A stretch of DNA of 64,000 nucleotides from Thauera sp. (GCA_024235615.1 JACKMB010000003.1:62001-126000), one strand, 5' to 3'. Shown: positions 32,252 to 41,222, numbered from the stretch's first letter. Notes: generated by a model not told the origin, from the letters alone. A program made the numbers and translations.

Positions 32252-34646
32252 GCGGCTCGATCTCGCACAGCCCCGAGCGCAGGGGCTGCGAGCCGGCGAC
32301 GGGATCGACGCGGCGGTCGGAGACGAGGCGACTGTAGTTCGCTCCGTCCTCCGAGCGCGCGTCATAGCCGTCCGCGGCGCCCGCCGTGCCCGGCTGCCAC
32401 CAGCCGTACTCCACCCACACCACGCGCGCATCGAGCGCCGCATCGAAGCGCGCCTGCATGCGGATGGCGCCGTTGGCGGTGCGCACCCGCACCGGGTCGC
32501 CCTCGGCGATTCCGCGCGCACGCGCCGCGTCCGGATGCAGATGCACCGAGGGCTCGGGCGAGTGCCGGCGCAGCGAGGGCGCCTGGCGGTCCTGCCCGTG
32601 GCGGAAGTGGCGCAGCTTGGCGGTGGTCATCACCAGCGGAAACGCCGCAGAAGCGGCCCCGAACGGCGAGTCGGCCGGCTCCTCGAAGCGCGGCAGCGGC
32701 GGCTCCCCGTGCTCGAGCAGCGTCTCGGAATACAGCTCGATGCGCCCGCTCGGCGTGCGGAAGCCCTCCTCCACCTGCTTGCGATAGCGGGTAGGCGCGG
32801 GTCGCGCGAGCCCGCCCGGGTGCGCGCGCAGCGTCTCGAGCGTGAGCCCGGTGGGCGCGAGCACATGAGCCAGCCCGGCCTCCAGGTCGCCACCCCAGAA
32901 GTGCTCGCCCAAGCCCAGCCGCTGCGCGAGCGCGAACACCACCCAGGCATCCGCGCGGCTGTCGCCGAGCGGCGCGATCGCCGCCGGGCGCAGCTGCACC
33001 CAGGACTCCGCCGCCTGGCTGCCCTCGAAGCCCACGCGCAGCGCCTCGCGCTCCCACGGCGTGCAGATCGGCAGCACGATGTCGGCCAGCGCCGCGGTGG
33101 GGGTGAGCGTGAGGTCGGCGTAGACGCAGAACTCGAGCGCGGCCAGCGCCTCGGCGGCGCGTTCGGCATCCGCATGGTTGAGCAGGAAGTCGCGGCCGAA
33201 GCCGACCAGGGCGCGGATCGGGTACGGCCGCTCCTCCAGGATCGCGTCCCACAGCGCGTCCGAGCCGATGAGGCCGAGCCTGGCCGGGCCGAGCCGCGAA
33301 CGCTCGAGCCCGATGCAGCGCGCGCGCTGCGCGGCGCCGAGCAGGTCCTTGCCGCTGGCGTCGTGCGCCGGCGCGGGCGTGAACGCGACGTTGCCGCCCG
33401 GCGCATCGAAGCTGCCGGTGAGCGCCATCAGCGTGGCGATGGCGCGGTCGGTCTGGGTGGCGTTGGTGTGCTGGCACACGCCGGCCCAGCAGTAATACGA
33501 CACCGCCGGCCCGGCCTCGTGGAGCAGGCCGGCGAGCGCCTCCACCTGCGCGGGCTCGATCCAGCACAGCGCGGCAACGCGCTCGGGCGTGTAGTCGGCA
33601 CAGGCCTGCTCGAAGCGCGCGAACACGGTCTCGCAGCGCACCACCCGCCCGTCGGCCAGATGCGCATCCACACTGCCCGTCAGCACGGGCTCCGCCCCGC
33701 TGCCCGCCGACCCGCGCACACCCCGGCCACAGGCGATCCAGCCGCCATCCGCCGCGATCGCGACGAGGTCGTCGCCCCCCGCCCCCGCCGGCGGCGCGGC
33801 AAGCTCGCCCGCGCGCAGCAGGCGCCCGTCGTCGCCACGCACGAGCAGCGGCGCGTTGCTGAAATCGCGCACGAAGGCTGCGTCGAACCAGCCCCGCGCC
33901 AGCATCACCCGCGCCACCCCGAGCGCGAGCGCGCCGTCCGAACCGGGCCGCACGCGCAGCCACAGGTCGGCGTCGGCCGCGAAGCCCGCCTTGCGCGGAT
34001 CGACCACCACCACCTTCGCCCCCGCCTTGCGCGCCGCGCGGATCGCCAGCGAGTTGGCCAGCCAGGTGTCGCGCGGGTTGTGGCCCCACAGCACGATGCA
34101 GCGGCTGTGCGCGAAGTCCGGCGTGGCGATGCCGCGGCCGAAGGTGAGCTGGTGGGTGAAGTCCTTGTGCCAGTTGCAGATCTCGGTGCCGTTGGCCACG
34201 TTGGGGCTGCCGAAGGCGTTGGCCAGGCGCTCGATCCAGCGGATGTCGTCGGCGATCGGCGTGCCGCTCGGCGTCGCGATCGCGAACGCCACCGCCTCCG
34301 GCCCGGACTCCGCGCGCACCCGCAAGAGTGCCTGCGCCACCCGGCCGAGCGCCTCGTCCCACGAGATCTCGCGCCAGCCCGGTTCGGCGTCGCCCTTGGG
34401 CCGCGTGCGCAAGAGCGGGCGCAGCACGCGCTGCGGGTCGTAAACCAGCTCCGGCGCCGCCCGCCCCTTCACGCACTGCGCGCGCCCGGTGGGATGCGCC
34501 GGGTCGGGCAGCTGCGCCACCAGCCGGCCGTCCTCCACCACCATGCGCGAGCCGCAGCGCGACTTGCACAGGCCGCAGAAGCCGGGGATGGAACGGCGCG
34601 AGGCGGAGAATTCCGCCGTGGAATCGTCGGGCATGGTGGGCGGCAT
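32235..34646 (-). CDS. Molybdopterin (bis-MGD) oxidoreductase, DMSO-reductase superfamily
   Basis: An 803-residue enzyme with an N-terminal 4Fe-4S site (C24, C27, C31, C58) and the usual Molybdopterin, MGD-binding and C-terminal Molydop_binding domains. It has no Tat signal, so it is cytoplasmic. The probable metal ligand is Cys157 in NGTEICNWHKDF; a Cys ligand is shared with nitrate reductases of the Nap/Nas type, but the local sequence is unlike them. Other family blocks are LWGHNPRDTWLANS and VVVVDPRKAG, with MTTAKLRHFRHGQ late in the protein. No electron-transfer subunit is adjacent. The substrate is unknown. The ATG start (MPPTMPDD) was chosen over a TTG five codons upstream. Confidence 0.85.
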   Translation of the reverse strand: MPPTMPDDSTAEFSASRRSIPGFCGLCKSRCGSRMVVEDGRLVAQLPDPAHPTGRAQCVKGRAAPELVYDPQRVLRPLLRTRPKGDAEPGWREISWDEALGRVAQALLRVRAESGPEAVAFAIATPSGTPIADDIRWIERLANAFGSPNVANGTEICNWHKDFTHQLTFGRGIATPDFAHSRCIVLWGHNPRDTWLANSLAIRAARKAGAKVVVVDPRKAGFAADADLWLRVRPGSDGALALGVARVMLARGWFDAAFVRDFSNAPLLVRGDDGRLLRAGELAAPPAGAGGDDLVAIAADGGWIACGRGVRGSAGSGAEPVLTGSVDAHLADGRVVRCETVFARFEQACADYTPERVAALCWIEPAQVEALAGLLHEAGPAVSYYCWAGVCQHTNATQTDRAIATLMALTGSFDAPGGNVAFTPAPAHDASGKDLLGAAQRARCIGLERSRLGPARLGLIGSDALWDAILEERPYPIRALVGFGRDFLLNHADAERAAEALAALEFCVYADLTLTPTAALADIVLPICTPWEREALRVGFEGSQAAESWVQLRPAAIAPLGDSRADAWVVFALAQRLGLGEHFWGGDLEAGLAHVLAPTGLTLETLRAHPGGLARPAPTRYRKQVEEGFRTPSGRIELYSETLLEHGEPPLPRFEEPADSPFGAASAAFPLVMTTAKLRHFRHGQDRQAPSLRRHSPEPSVHLHPDAARARGIAEGDPVRVRTANGAIRMQARFDAALDARVVWVEYGWWQPGTAGAADGYDARSEDGANYSRLVSDRRVDPVAGSQPLRSGLCEIEPLSSSG

Positions 34647-34735
34647 GACGTTGTGGTCCAATCGAGGGCGAGGGGCTCGCTGGCGGGCTCTTCCATGCTA
34701 GCAGCCCGGCGCCGCACGCCAACCCGGAGATTTCC

Positions 34736-35119
34736 ATGGAACGTCTTTTCGTCTACGGCACGCTCGGCCCCGGGCGCCCAAACGAGCACGTGATGCAGAA
34801 GATCGGCGGGAGCTGGCAGCCCGCCAGCGTGCGCGGCCGCCTTGTCCACGCCGGCTGGGGATTCGAGCGCTCCGGCTTCCCCGCCCTGGTCCTCGACGAG
34901 CACGGCGACGAGATCGCCGGACACGTCTTCGTGTCGCCGAACCTCGCCGCCCACTGGCCCGCGCTGGACGCCTTCGAGGGCGAGGACTACGTGCGCGAGC
35001 TGACGAGGGCGATCCTGGCCGACGGCACCGAGGTGGAGGCCTGCGTGTATGCGCTGGCCGAGGCGAAGCGGCCCCGGTCGTCGGAGCACTCACTCGGCGG
35101 GCCGAGCCGAACGACGTGA
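34736..35119 (+). CDS. Gamma-glutamylcyclotransferase/AIG2-like protein
   Basis: A 127-residue protein of the GGCT (AIG2) fold. The N-terminal substrate loop is FVYGTLGPGRPN (YGTLxPG signature), and the catalytic Glu81 lies in LDAFEGEDYVR. Members release 5-oxoproline from gamma-glutamyl amines or peptides. The last 15 residues are Arg/Ser-rich and may run beyond the domain. The gene is divergent from the molybdoenzyme with a 90-nt gap. Confidence 0.85.
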   Translation: MERLFVYGTLGPGRPNEHVMQKIGGSWQPASVRGRLVHAGWGFERSGFPALVLDEHGDEIAGHVFVSPNLAAHWPALDAFEGEDYVRELTRAILADGTEVEACVYALAEAKRPRSSEHSLGGPSRTT

Positions 35120-35522
35120 CCCCGCCCCTATGGATCGAGGCCACCGGCGCCATCGGCATCCGCTCCAAGGCGGACCGAGCCGGTAGCACCTCCACTTACG
35201 AGGACATTGCCTGCGAGCTCGGATCCCGGGGCTCCCTCGCGTTCAAGTGCTGCCACACGTCGAGGACAATCGCACGATGAGCCGCGACTCCAAGAAGATT
35301 GACGGCCGCGGATGGGTGTGGAGGTCTGCCGGGCGGGTTGCGGCCATGAGCCGTCACTGACCGCCCAATCCGGATAGCGGCCATCCGGGCGAGGCGGTAT
35401 GCTCTCGGACTACGCGTCAGATGGGTCGCATGAGCCCACTAAGCTGTCGGTTGCTGCTACTCCAGTCTTGTTATCTTGCCTTGCGCATGGTTCCTACATC
35501 TAAACAGCACCTTCCAGGACAT
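35120..35522. other. Non-coding gap left of the first IS91-type unit
   Basis: About 400 nt with lower GC than the surroundings. No start with a convincing Shine-Dalgarno and no recognisable protein were found on either strand. No REP hairpin is present, unlike most gaps in this window, which fits a stretch of acquired or decayed DNA next to the mobile region. Confidence 0.5.
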
Positions 35523-35641
35523 GTTGAACTAAACCGCTGACGCGGTGGCCGCGAACCCAAGCGCCACCGCGTTTTTCATGACGTCTGCGACGACGACCTA
35601 CCTTGAAACCGGGGATGTCCCCGCGTTCAAGGAGAAGTGTC

Positions 35642-36490
35642 ATGAGCCCCTTACGTCAGCAGATGATCGACGCGATGGTGCTGCGCGGATTGGCACGGCG
35701 CACGCAGCAGGCCTACCTGTCGGTGGTGGCGCAGTTGGCCGCGCACTACCACTGCAGTCCCGACCGCCTCGATGCCGCGCAAGTCAAGGCCTGGCTGCTG
35801 CACCGGATCACCGAGCGACACCTGGCCTACACGACCGTGAACCAGGCCGTGTGCGCCCTGAAGTTCTTCTTCGACATCGTGCTGGGCCGCACGGCCGAGG
35901 CCATCACGATTCCCTACGCGCACACGCCGCAGCGTCAGCCGGAGATCCTCTCGCGCGAGGAACTGGCGCGACTGTTCGAGGCGGCCGCCAATCTGCGCAC
36001 GCGCACACTGTTGATGACGGCCTACGCGGCCGGACTGCGGGTGTCCGAGGTGTGCGCGCTACGCGTCGCCGACATCGACAGCGCACCGGATCGCATGTGC
36101 ATCCGGGTGGTGGCGGGCAAGGGTGGCAAGGATCGCTACACGCTGCTCAGCCCGAGCCTGCTCGAAGCGCTGCGCGTCTATTGGCGCATCTGCAAACCCC
36201 GCGTATGGCTGTTCCCTCGCGCCACCGACGCCGCCCAGCCGTTCGACATCAGCAGTGCGCAACGTGCGTACTACCGTGCCCGCGACCGGGCTGGTATCAC
36301 CAAGACGGGCGGCATCCACACGCTGCGCCACGCCTTCGCCACCCATCTGCTCGAGGCCGGCGTCGATCTGGCCACGCTCGCGAAGCTCCTGGGCCACGGC
36401 CACCTGTCGACCACGCAGCGCTACCTGCATCTGGCGCGTCCGGGTTCAGTCGCCCACGACAGCCCGCTCGATCTGCTGCGCCGGCTCTGA
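35642..36490 (+). CDS. Tyrosine recombinase of the IS91-type unit, copy 1
   Basis: A 282-residue site-specific recombinase. The SAM-like N-terminal domain (LRQQMIDAMVLRGLARRTQQ) is followed by a catalytic domain with Arg in AAGLRVSEVCALRVADI, Lys in GKGGKDRY, HTLRHAFATHLLEAG (HxxR), LLGHGHLSTTQRYLHL (His and the nucleophile Tyr). All catalytic residues are present. The start follows AAGGAGAAGTGTC. This class of accessory recombinase is known from a subgroup of IS91-type elements; its role beside the HUH enzyme is not settled. The transposase gene begins 12 nt after the stop. Confidence 0.92.
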   Translation: MSPLRQQMIDAMVLRGLARRTQQAYLSVVAQLAAHYHCSPDRLDAAQVKAWLLHRITERHLAYTTVNQAVCALKFFFDIVLGRTAEAITIPYAHTPQRQPEILSREELARLFEAAANLRTRTLLMTAYAAGLRVSEVCALRVADIDSAPDRMCIRVVAGKGGKDRYTLLSPSLLEALRVYWRICKPRVWLFPRATDAAQPFDISSAQRAYYRARDRAGITKTGGIHTLRHAFATHLLEAGVDLATLAKLLGHGHLSTTQRYLHLARPGSVAHDSPLDLLRRL

Positions 36491-36502
36491 GGCCGAGCGG
36501 CC

Positions 36503-37687
36503 ATGGACCGGCCCACGCTGGCCGGCATCCTGCGCACGCACGGCAGCACCTACCGCCGGAGCCATGCGCTGTCGCCCACCCAGGCGCGGGCCTGGCGTGC
36601 CATCGTCGACTGCCGCACCGCTGCGCTCGGCGGCGTACGTGAGCGTTGCGCAAACTGCGGCGCCGAGCGCCATGTGTGGCGTTCATGTCGCAACCGCCAT
36701 TGCCCGCAGTGCCAGACGCGAGCCAAGGAGGTCTGGCGTGCGGCGCGCCTGCGCGAAGTGCTGCCGGTGCCCTACGCGCACTGGGTGTTCACGCTGCCCC
36801 ACGCGCTCAATCCGCTGGCGATCCGGCACCCGCGCTGGCTCTACGGCGCGCTGTTCGACAGTGCGGCGGCCACCTTGCTCGAGCTCGCCGCCCACCCGCG
36901 CTGGCTGGGCGCCGTGCCCGGCTTCAGCCTCGTGCTCCACACTTGGAGCCAGGACCTGCGCATGCACCTGCATGTGCACGCCCTGATCACCTGTGGTGGG
37001 CTCGACGCCGAGGGCAGATGGCGCACACCGGTGCGCGGCCCGCGCTTCCTGTTTCCCGTCCAGGCCGCCTCGAAGGTGTTTCGCGGCAAGTTCCTGACGC
37101 GACTCGACGCGGCTCACCGCAGCGGCGAGTTGCCCGACGATCCGCACGCTGCGCCGGGTGCATGGCAAGCCCGACGCCGCGCGCTGCTGGCGCACGACTG
37201 GGTGGTCTACGCCAAGCCGCCGCCGGGCGGGCCCGCCCAAGTGCTCGACTACCTTGCCCGCTACACGCACCGCGTGGCGCTCTCGAACGACCGCCTGCTC
37301 GGCTGCGATGCGGGCCAGGTACGCCTTCGGGTGCGCGACAACGGAACCGGCGGCAAGCGTACGGTGAGCCTGCCGACCGACACCTTCATCGGACGCTTCC
37401 TGCGCCACGTGCTGCCGGCCGGCTTCAAGCGCCTGCGCCACTACGGGCTGCTTGCCTGCGGCCACAAGCGGGCCCGGCTTGCCGCCGCCCGTGCGGCACT
37501 CCAGACGCCCGCACCACAAGCGACGGTGATCGAAGCGGCCGAACACTTCCTCGCGCGCGTAAGCGGGGAGGACCCGCGATGCTGCCCGCACTGTGGAATC
37601 GGGCGTTGGCACACGGTCGAGATCGTCATGGCTCGCCGGTACGATCCGCCCGCACTGGCGCCGCGCTGTCGGGATGGGCCGCCATGA
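36503..37687 (+). CDS. IS91-family transposase (Y2 HUH), copy 1
   Basis: A 394-residue rolling-circle transposase. The N-terminal zinc knuckles are C49xxC52, then C62, C67 and C70 (CRNRHCPQCQ). The HUH metal motif is H157-V-H159 within MHLHVHALITCGG. The two catalytic tyrosines Y250 and Y254 sit in DYLARYTHRVALSN, the YxxxY motif that separates IS91 from single-Tyr ISCR enzymes. A late cluster CCPHCGIGRW adds another zinc site. It differs from copy 2 at a few residues near the N terminus (RRSHALSP against RRGHTLSP; KEVWRA against KETWRA). Confidence 0.94.
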   Translation: MDRPTLAGILRTHGSTYRRSHALSPTQARAWRAIVDCRTAALGGVRERCANCGAERHVWRSCRNRHCPQCQTRAKEVWRAARLREVLPVPYAHWVFTLPHALNPLAIRHPRWLYGALFDSAAATLLELAAHPRWLGAVPGFSLVLHTWSQDLRMHLHVHALITCGGLDAEGRWRTPVRGPRFLFPVQAASKVFRGKFLTRLDAAHRSGELPDDPHAAPGAWQARRRALLAHDWVVYAKPPPGGPAQVLDYLARYTHRVALSNDRLLGCDAGQVRLRVRDNGTGGKRTVSLPTDTFIGRFLRHVLPAGFKRLRHYGLLACGHKRARLAAARAALQTPAPQATVIEAAEHFLARVSGEDPRCCPHCGIGRWHTVEIVMARRYDPPALAPRCRDGPP

Positions 37688-38277
37688 ACACTCACGCGCC
37701 CCCATCTCAATCCTCGCTGATGCGGCTTTCGCACCGGCAGGCCGTGGCACGTTCCCAGACTGGCGAACGCGACCGACACCGCACGCCCGACGCACGCCCG
37801 GCGCTCGATTGCGGCCGATTACGGCGATCGTCGCGAACGCTGAGCCGTGACCGGCCACCCGCTGATGCCAAGATCCAGTCGCGCCCTATCCGATGTGGAT
37901 GAGCCGCGCGTAGAATCCCCAGCATCACCGCCTAAGCGGCGGTTCAGTTCAACAAGGCTTATCCCTCGCGGCAGGCGCCCGCGCACTGAACGGCGCTTGC
38001 GGCGCGAGGGATAAACCCTATTCGTTATGGATAGCTGATCATAACGGCCAGAAGGCGCCGTTCAAGGGGACTCGCCCAAAGGAGTCCTTCATGCCCTCCC
38101 GCGCTCGCGGGGAACCCGTAAGACCCCGACGGTGTAGCTCTATGGCGCTCCACTCGTCATGCTGTGTATGATGATGCACAAGACTAGACATCGAACATTT
38201 CGTGACTAGAAATCAATAACTTAGCTCGATGGGATATACGTCACCCCTGCCTTCTACAAGACGTAGCGGGAGAAAAC

Positions 38278-38649
38278 ATGACGCACACTCGTACTCTTTC
38301 CGTACTGCTTGTTACCCTGACATTCGCCGGCTGTGCATCTAATCCAAGCATAGATAGCCTCAGCTCTGTTCAGCGGGCCAGATATAGCCAGATCGAAGTC
38401 ATCAACGGCACGACTTCTCGACCTTATGGTTTGGTTGGGTCGGTGAAGGGCATTTCATGTCATCGGAATGCATATCAATCTAGACTCCTGACTTCCGATG
38501 AGGCCATGGACGGTGTCAAACTGCAGGCGGCGCAGATCGAGGCAGATGCAGTTGTCAATGTCGCCTGCCAGAAGAAGTCGGAAGTCGACTGGGGTAACAA
38601 CTGCTGGGCGTCGATTGTCTGTATTGGCGACGCTGTTAAGTTCAAGTAG
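38278..38649 (+). CDS. RcsF-like lipoprotein
   Basis: A 123-residue outer-membrane-type lipoprotein. The signal peptide ends at lipobox FAGC with Cys19. The mature part resembles RcsF, the envelope-stress sensor: VGSVKGISCHRNAY, TSDEAMDGVKLQAAQIEADA and SIVCIGDAVKF. Four cysteines (61, 97, 109, 115) have spacings close to the disulfide cysteines of E. coli RcsF (74, 109, 118, 124). No Rcs phosphorelay is expected in this lineage or seen nearby, so the partner is unknown. The start has GGGAG 5-9 nt upstream. Base composition is clearly more AT-rich than the chromosome around it, which suggests transfer. Confidence 0.72.
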   Translation: MTHTRTLSVLLVTLTFAGCASNPSIDSLSSVQRARYSQIEVINGTTSRPYGLVGSVKGISCHRNAYQSRLLTSDEAMDGVKLQAAQIEADAVVNVACQKKSEVDWGNNCWASIVCIGDAVKFK

Positions 38650-38659
38650 CGCCGGTCTA

Positions 38660-39385
38660 ATGGAACGCTGGTCGATCTACATCGACATTGAGGGTTTCAG
38701 TGCCCTGTACGGACAGGAGAACCAAGTCCTACAGGCCCTTGGGGTTCTCGCTGAAGGGATACTTTTTATTGGGCGCGAGTGCTACCCAAAGACACCGGAC
38801 CGCTTATTTGCACACCAAACCGGGGATGGCTTCATCATCGTAAGCGAGTTCGGTGCCGAAAAACTTGATCGACCGTTGGCTATTTCAATGGCGCTACTGC
38901 GGCACGTCGCAGCGTTTGGGCGGTTCGCAAAGGCCGCAATTTCCCAAGGCGAGTTCGCTGATGTGCGCGGGTGTTATCCATCTTCCGTTCGTGATGCTGC
39001 TGGCGACAACGGGCATCTTGGACTCGGAGACGGAATGATGACCCTTTTCCCGGTTATGGGAGCAGCACTTATTAAAGCATTCAAGTTGGCAGAGAACTCG
39101 CCGAGTGGTCCCCTACTGACGGTAGCAGCCACTGAAAGACACCGCATTCCTAGCGACCTCGTCGTGCGCCAAACCACAAATCCCGATGTTCTTTCCATCG
39201 ACTGGATTCACTCTCCCCTCCCGCTAGCTTACTCTCTCTCGCATGCTGCACGGCTCAACAACCCGTCCGTGGCTGACCTTGAAGGCAGGTTGCGTACTTA
39301 TTGCCATACGCAGAAACTGAAGCCCGACTGGGTGAGCAACGTGAGTACTTTGCTGGGTGTCCCCGAATGCCCAACTGCCTGCTAA
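38660..39385 (+). CDS. Class III nucleotidyl cyclase-like protein
   Basis: A 241-residue soluble protein that looks like a stand-alone class III adenylate/guanylate cyclase domain. The first metal-binding Asp lies in SIYIDIEGFSALYG near the N terminus. The second lies in FAHQTGDGFIIVSEFG, the GDGF motif of cyclases. LGDGMMTLFPVMGAALIKAF followed by LLTVAATER resembles the dimer-interface block. The purine-specifying residues cannot be assigned by eye, so product specificity is unknown and a catalytically inactive relative is possible. The start is 11 nt after the RcsF-like stop, so the two are likely co-transcribed. AT-richer than the chromosome. Confidence 0.6.
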   Translation: MERWSIYIDIEGFSALYGQENQVLQALGVLAEGILFIGRECYPKTPDRLFAHQTGDGFIIVSEFGAEKLDRPLAISMALLRHVAAFGRFAKAAISQGEFADVRGCYPSSVRDAAGDNGHLGLGDGMMTLFPVMGAALIKAFKLAENSPSGPLLTVAATERHRIPSDLVVRQTTNPDVLSIDWIHSPLPLAYSLSHAARLNNPSVADLEGRLRTYCHTQKLKPDWVSNVSTLLGVPECPTAC

Positions 39386-39459
39386 CACTTGGCTCTGCAC
39401 AAGAAACTGCGCGAAAAGGCCGCGAAGTGCCCCTGATGCACGTTAGCGGCTCATCCAGC

Positions 39460-40422
39460 ATGCGAGTCTCCCACATTGCGCTTGTGGTTACCCTTGTTCT
39501 GCTGTCGGGCACAGTGGGGTGCGTGCAGGCAAGTTGGCAAGAGTACGCGGTACCCGAGTACGGTTTCTCCGTCGTCCTTCCGGCAAAACCGCAGAGCAGA
39601 GCTGTCCCCGTCCCGGTCTCTGATGGGTCGCTGCGTGTGTATGAAGCCCTTGACCCCGATAACAGGCATTCGAAGTTCTCAGTCTTCATCGGCACGCCAC
39701 GACAGAGCGGGATCTTTGAAGCAGCAAGCATGGATGCGTTTCTCGCAAGCCACATTGCATCCATGGTTCAAAGCGCGGAGAACGGAAAACTCGTTGCTTC
39801 ACGACGCATCACATTTCGCGGTCACCCGGCGCTTGAATATGAGTTCAGGCATCAAGTTGCGGGGGTACCTTACGTGGGTCGTGGCGTAACCTTCATGGTC
39901 GATGGTGGCCACATCCGAGTCTCCTTGTGGCACCCCGCTGACGATGCCAAGGGCAAAGCCGACTACGAGCGGTTCGCTAGTTCATTTCAGCTGAAGCCCA
40001 TTGCGTTTCAAGCGGCTGATTCACCCTTTGAAGAGCGCGGCGTCAAGTTCTCCCCACCGGCCGGCTGGATAAAGAGACCAGCCCGAAACGCCGTACAGAT
40101 CGCTAGGTATGGCAACCTCACCCGATCACTGCAGGTTCTGCTCGCAGACAACGAAGCCTACACCTGCGACAATTTTCGAAGCGAACTGCAAGCCTCTGGT
40201 CGTCTCAAGGAGGTTTCAAAGTTGAGTCTTGCCGGGCGGCCATTCACCAAGTTCGTCAGCGTCGAGGACGTACCGAAGTACAACGTCCGGCTTACGACGG
40301 TGAACTACTGTTTGAACAGCTATCGTGGTGCTGCTGTCGTCGGAGGTAGCGAAGAGGAGCCAATGTTCTGGCGTTGGGCTGAGGTCTTTGAGGGCGCAGC
40401 AGCCACGCTGGTCGTGCAGTGA
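39460..40422 (+). CDS. Exported protein of unknown function (putative lipoprotein)
   Basis: A 320-residue protein starting with a signal sequence (MRVSHIALVVTLVLLSGTVG) followed by Cys, so a lipoprotein is possible although the TVGC box is not ideal. The mature part begins WQEYAVPEYGFSVVLPAKP, which resembles the start of small periplasmic domains of the PsbP/DUF1795 type. A related second repeat starts at ERGVKFSPPAGWIKRP (about residue 200). Two tandem copies of this domain are therefore likely. A start eight codons upstream is possible. It follows the cyclase-like gene by 74 nt and shares its lower GC. Confidence 0.6.
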   Translation: MRVSHIALVVTLVLLSGTVGCVQASWQEYAVPEYGFSVVLPAKPQSRAVPVPVSDGSLRVYEALDPDNRHSKFSVFIGTPRQSGIFEAASMDAFLASHIASMVQSAENGKLVASRRITFRGHPALEYEFRHQVAGVPYVGRGVTFMVDGGHIRVSLWHPADDAKGKADYERFASSFQLKPIAFQAADSPFEERGVKFSPPAGWIKRPARNAVQIARYGNLTRSLQVLLADNEAYTCDNFRSELQASGRLKEVSKLSLAGRPFTKFVSVEDVPKYNVRLTTVNYCLNSYRGAAVVGGSEEEPMFWRWAEVFEGAAATLVVQ

Positions 40423-40678
40423 TTCGGGGAACGGCGACAGTGCCATCCCACTCGATTCGTGGCATCGAAAATATTGGATCAATGAATTACGTCCGCGATG
40501 GCTCATCAAATGTAACGGGCGTCAAACTTCGGTTGCACGGTAGCGAGCAGGCAGAGCTATCGTGCCCTGCAATGCCTAAAGCTATAAGAAAAACGAAACA
40601 AAATGAGCAGGATCATCGTACTAGGCCTGTACCTCCCAAGTGCGGCTCATCGCTGTTACGCATAGAAAGGTAACTACT

Positions 40679-41101
40679 ATGAATGGAATTGTAGCGCTCA
40701 AAGCATTCTTGATATTTGCGCCAATCATGAGCCTTGGAAGTGCTTACAGCAACAAGAGTAACTACGCCGGAGATCCACTATTTGAGAGCGCGCATCTTTA
40801 CGCCCAGATTTCTCTTTCTCTAGTTGCAGTGACTGCCGCGTTGTGCTGGGTGGCTGCGTATAGAATTTCAAGCGAGAAGGCTAGATTGAGTGTTACGTTC
40901 ACAATTTGGACGCTATGGATATACGGGCCAATCTTGAACGTCGTTCTGCTACTTTTAATTCCAACATTGCTTTTCCGTCCCTTTGATGTATCCCCTGTTC
41001 TACCCGCTCTTATGGGGCAGACAATTAGAGACGTCCTCATAGATGGCGGTTTCACCTGGTATTTACTCCGAAGCAAGTACGTAAAGGTGCAGTATCGGTA
41101 A
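40679..41101 (+). CDS. Small polytopic membrane protein, DUF2569-like
   Basis: A 140-residue protein with about four hydrophobic helices (residues about 5-20, 43-60, 76-95 and 110-128). The C-terminal helix followed by WYLLRSKYVKVQY resembles the YFLRSKRVKxTF end of DUF2569 proteins. Function is unknown. The ATG follows GAAAGG. About 250 nt of non-coding DNA separates it from the exported protein upstream. It is the last cargo gene before the RIT element. Confidence 0.6.
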   Translation: MNGIVALKAFLIFAPIMSLGSAYSNKSNYAGDPLFESAHLYAQISLSLVAVTAALCWVAAYRISSEKARLSVTFTIWTLWIYGPILNVVLLLLIPTLLFRPFDVSPVLPALMGQTIRDVLIDGGFTWYLLRSKYVKVQYR

Positions 41102-41222
41102 ATACGGTCAACATGGCGCTCAAGCTCGCTCGATTCGCGCACAGCAAGCTGCACGAGAAAGCTTGCCTGTGCAGGTTGGCTGTGCTGAGCGACTGCTTTC
41201 TTGGCCTTTCAGTGACTGGAGT

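Larger units (their letters stand above)
35523..38027 (+). mobile_element. IS91-family unit with accessory tyrosine recombinase, copy 1 (2,505 bp)
   Basis: The limits were set by comparison with the second copy: identity begins at GTTGAACTAAACC and ends at CCTATTCGTTA, giving the same length. The unit carries a tyrosine recombinase and a Y2 HUH transposase. A left subterminal hairpin (ACGCGGTGG ... CCACCGCGT) and a right one (TTATCCCTCGC ... GCGAGGGATAA) fit the origin and terminator structures of rolling-circle elements. GTTGAACTAAACC at the left end is nearly the inverse of GGTTCAGTTCAAC at 37941-37953. No target duplication is visible, as expected for IS91. The true right tip could be at 37953 or at 38027. 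Confidence 0.9.

Noticed and set aside
37954-38027. Hairpin at the right end of the IS91-type unit resembling an integron attC site
   Set aside because: The ends do not match the attC core (GTTRRRY with its inverse), there is no integron integrase, and the same hairpin recurs in copy 2 as part of the unit.
38660-41101. Complete Pycsar anti-phage system
   Set aside because: Only a cyclase-like protein is present. No cyclic-nucleotide-binding domain or TIR/effector was recognised in the neighbours, so the assignment is not supported beyond a resemblance.
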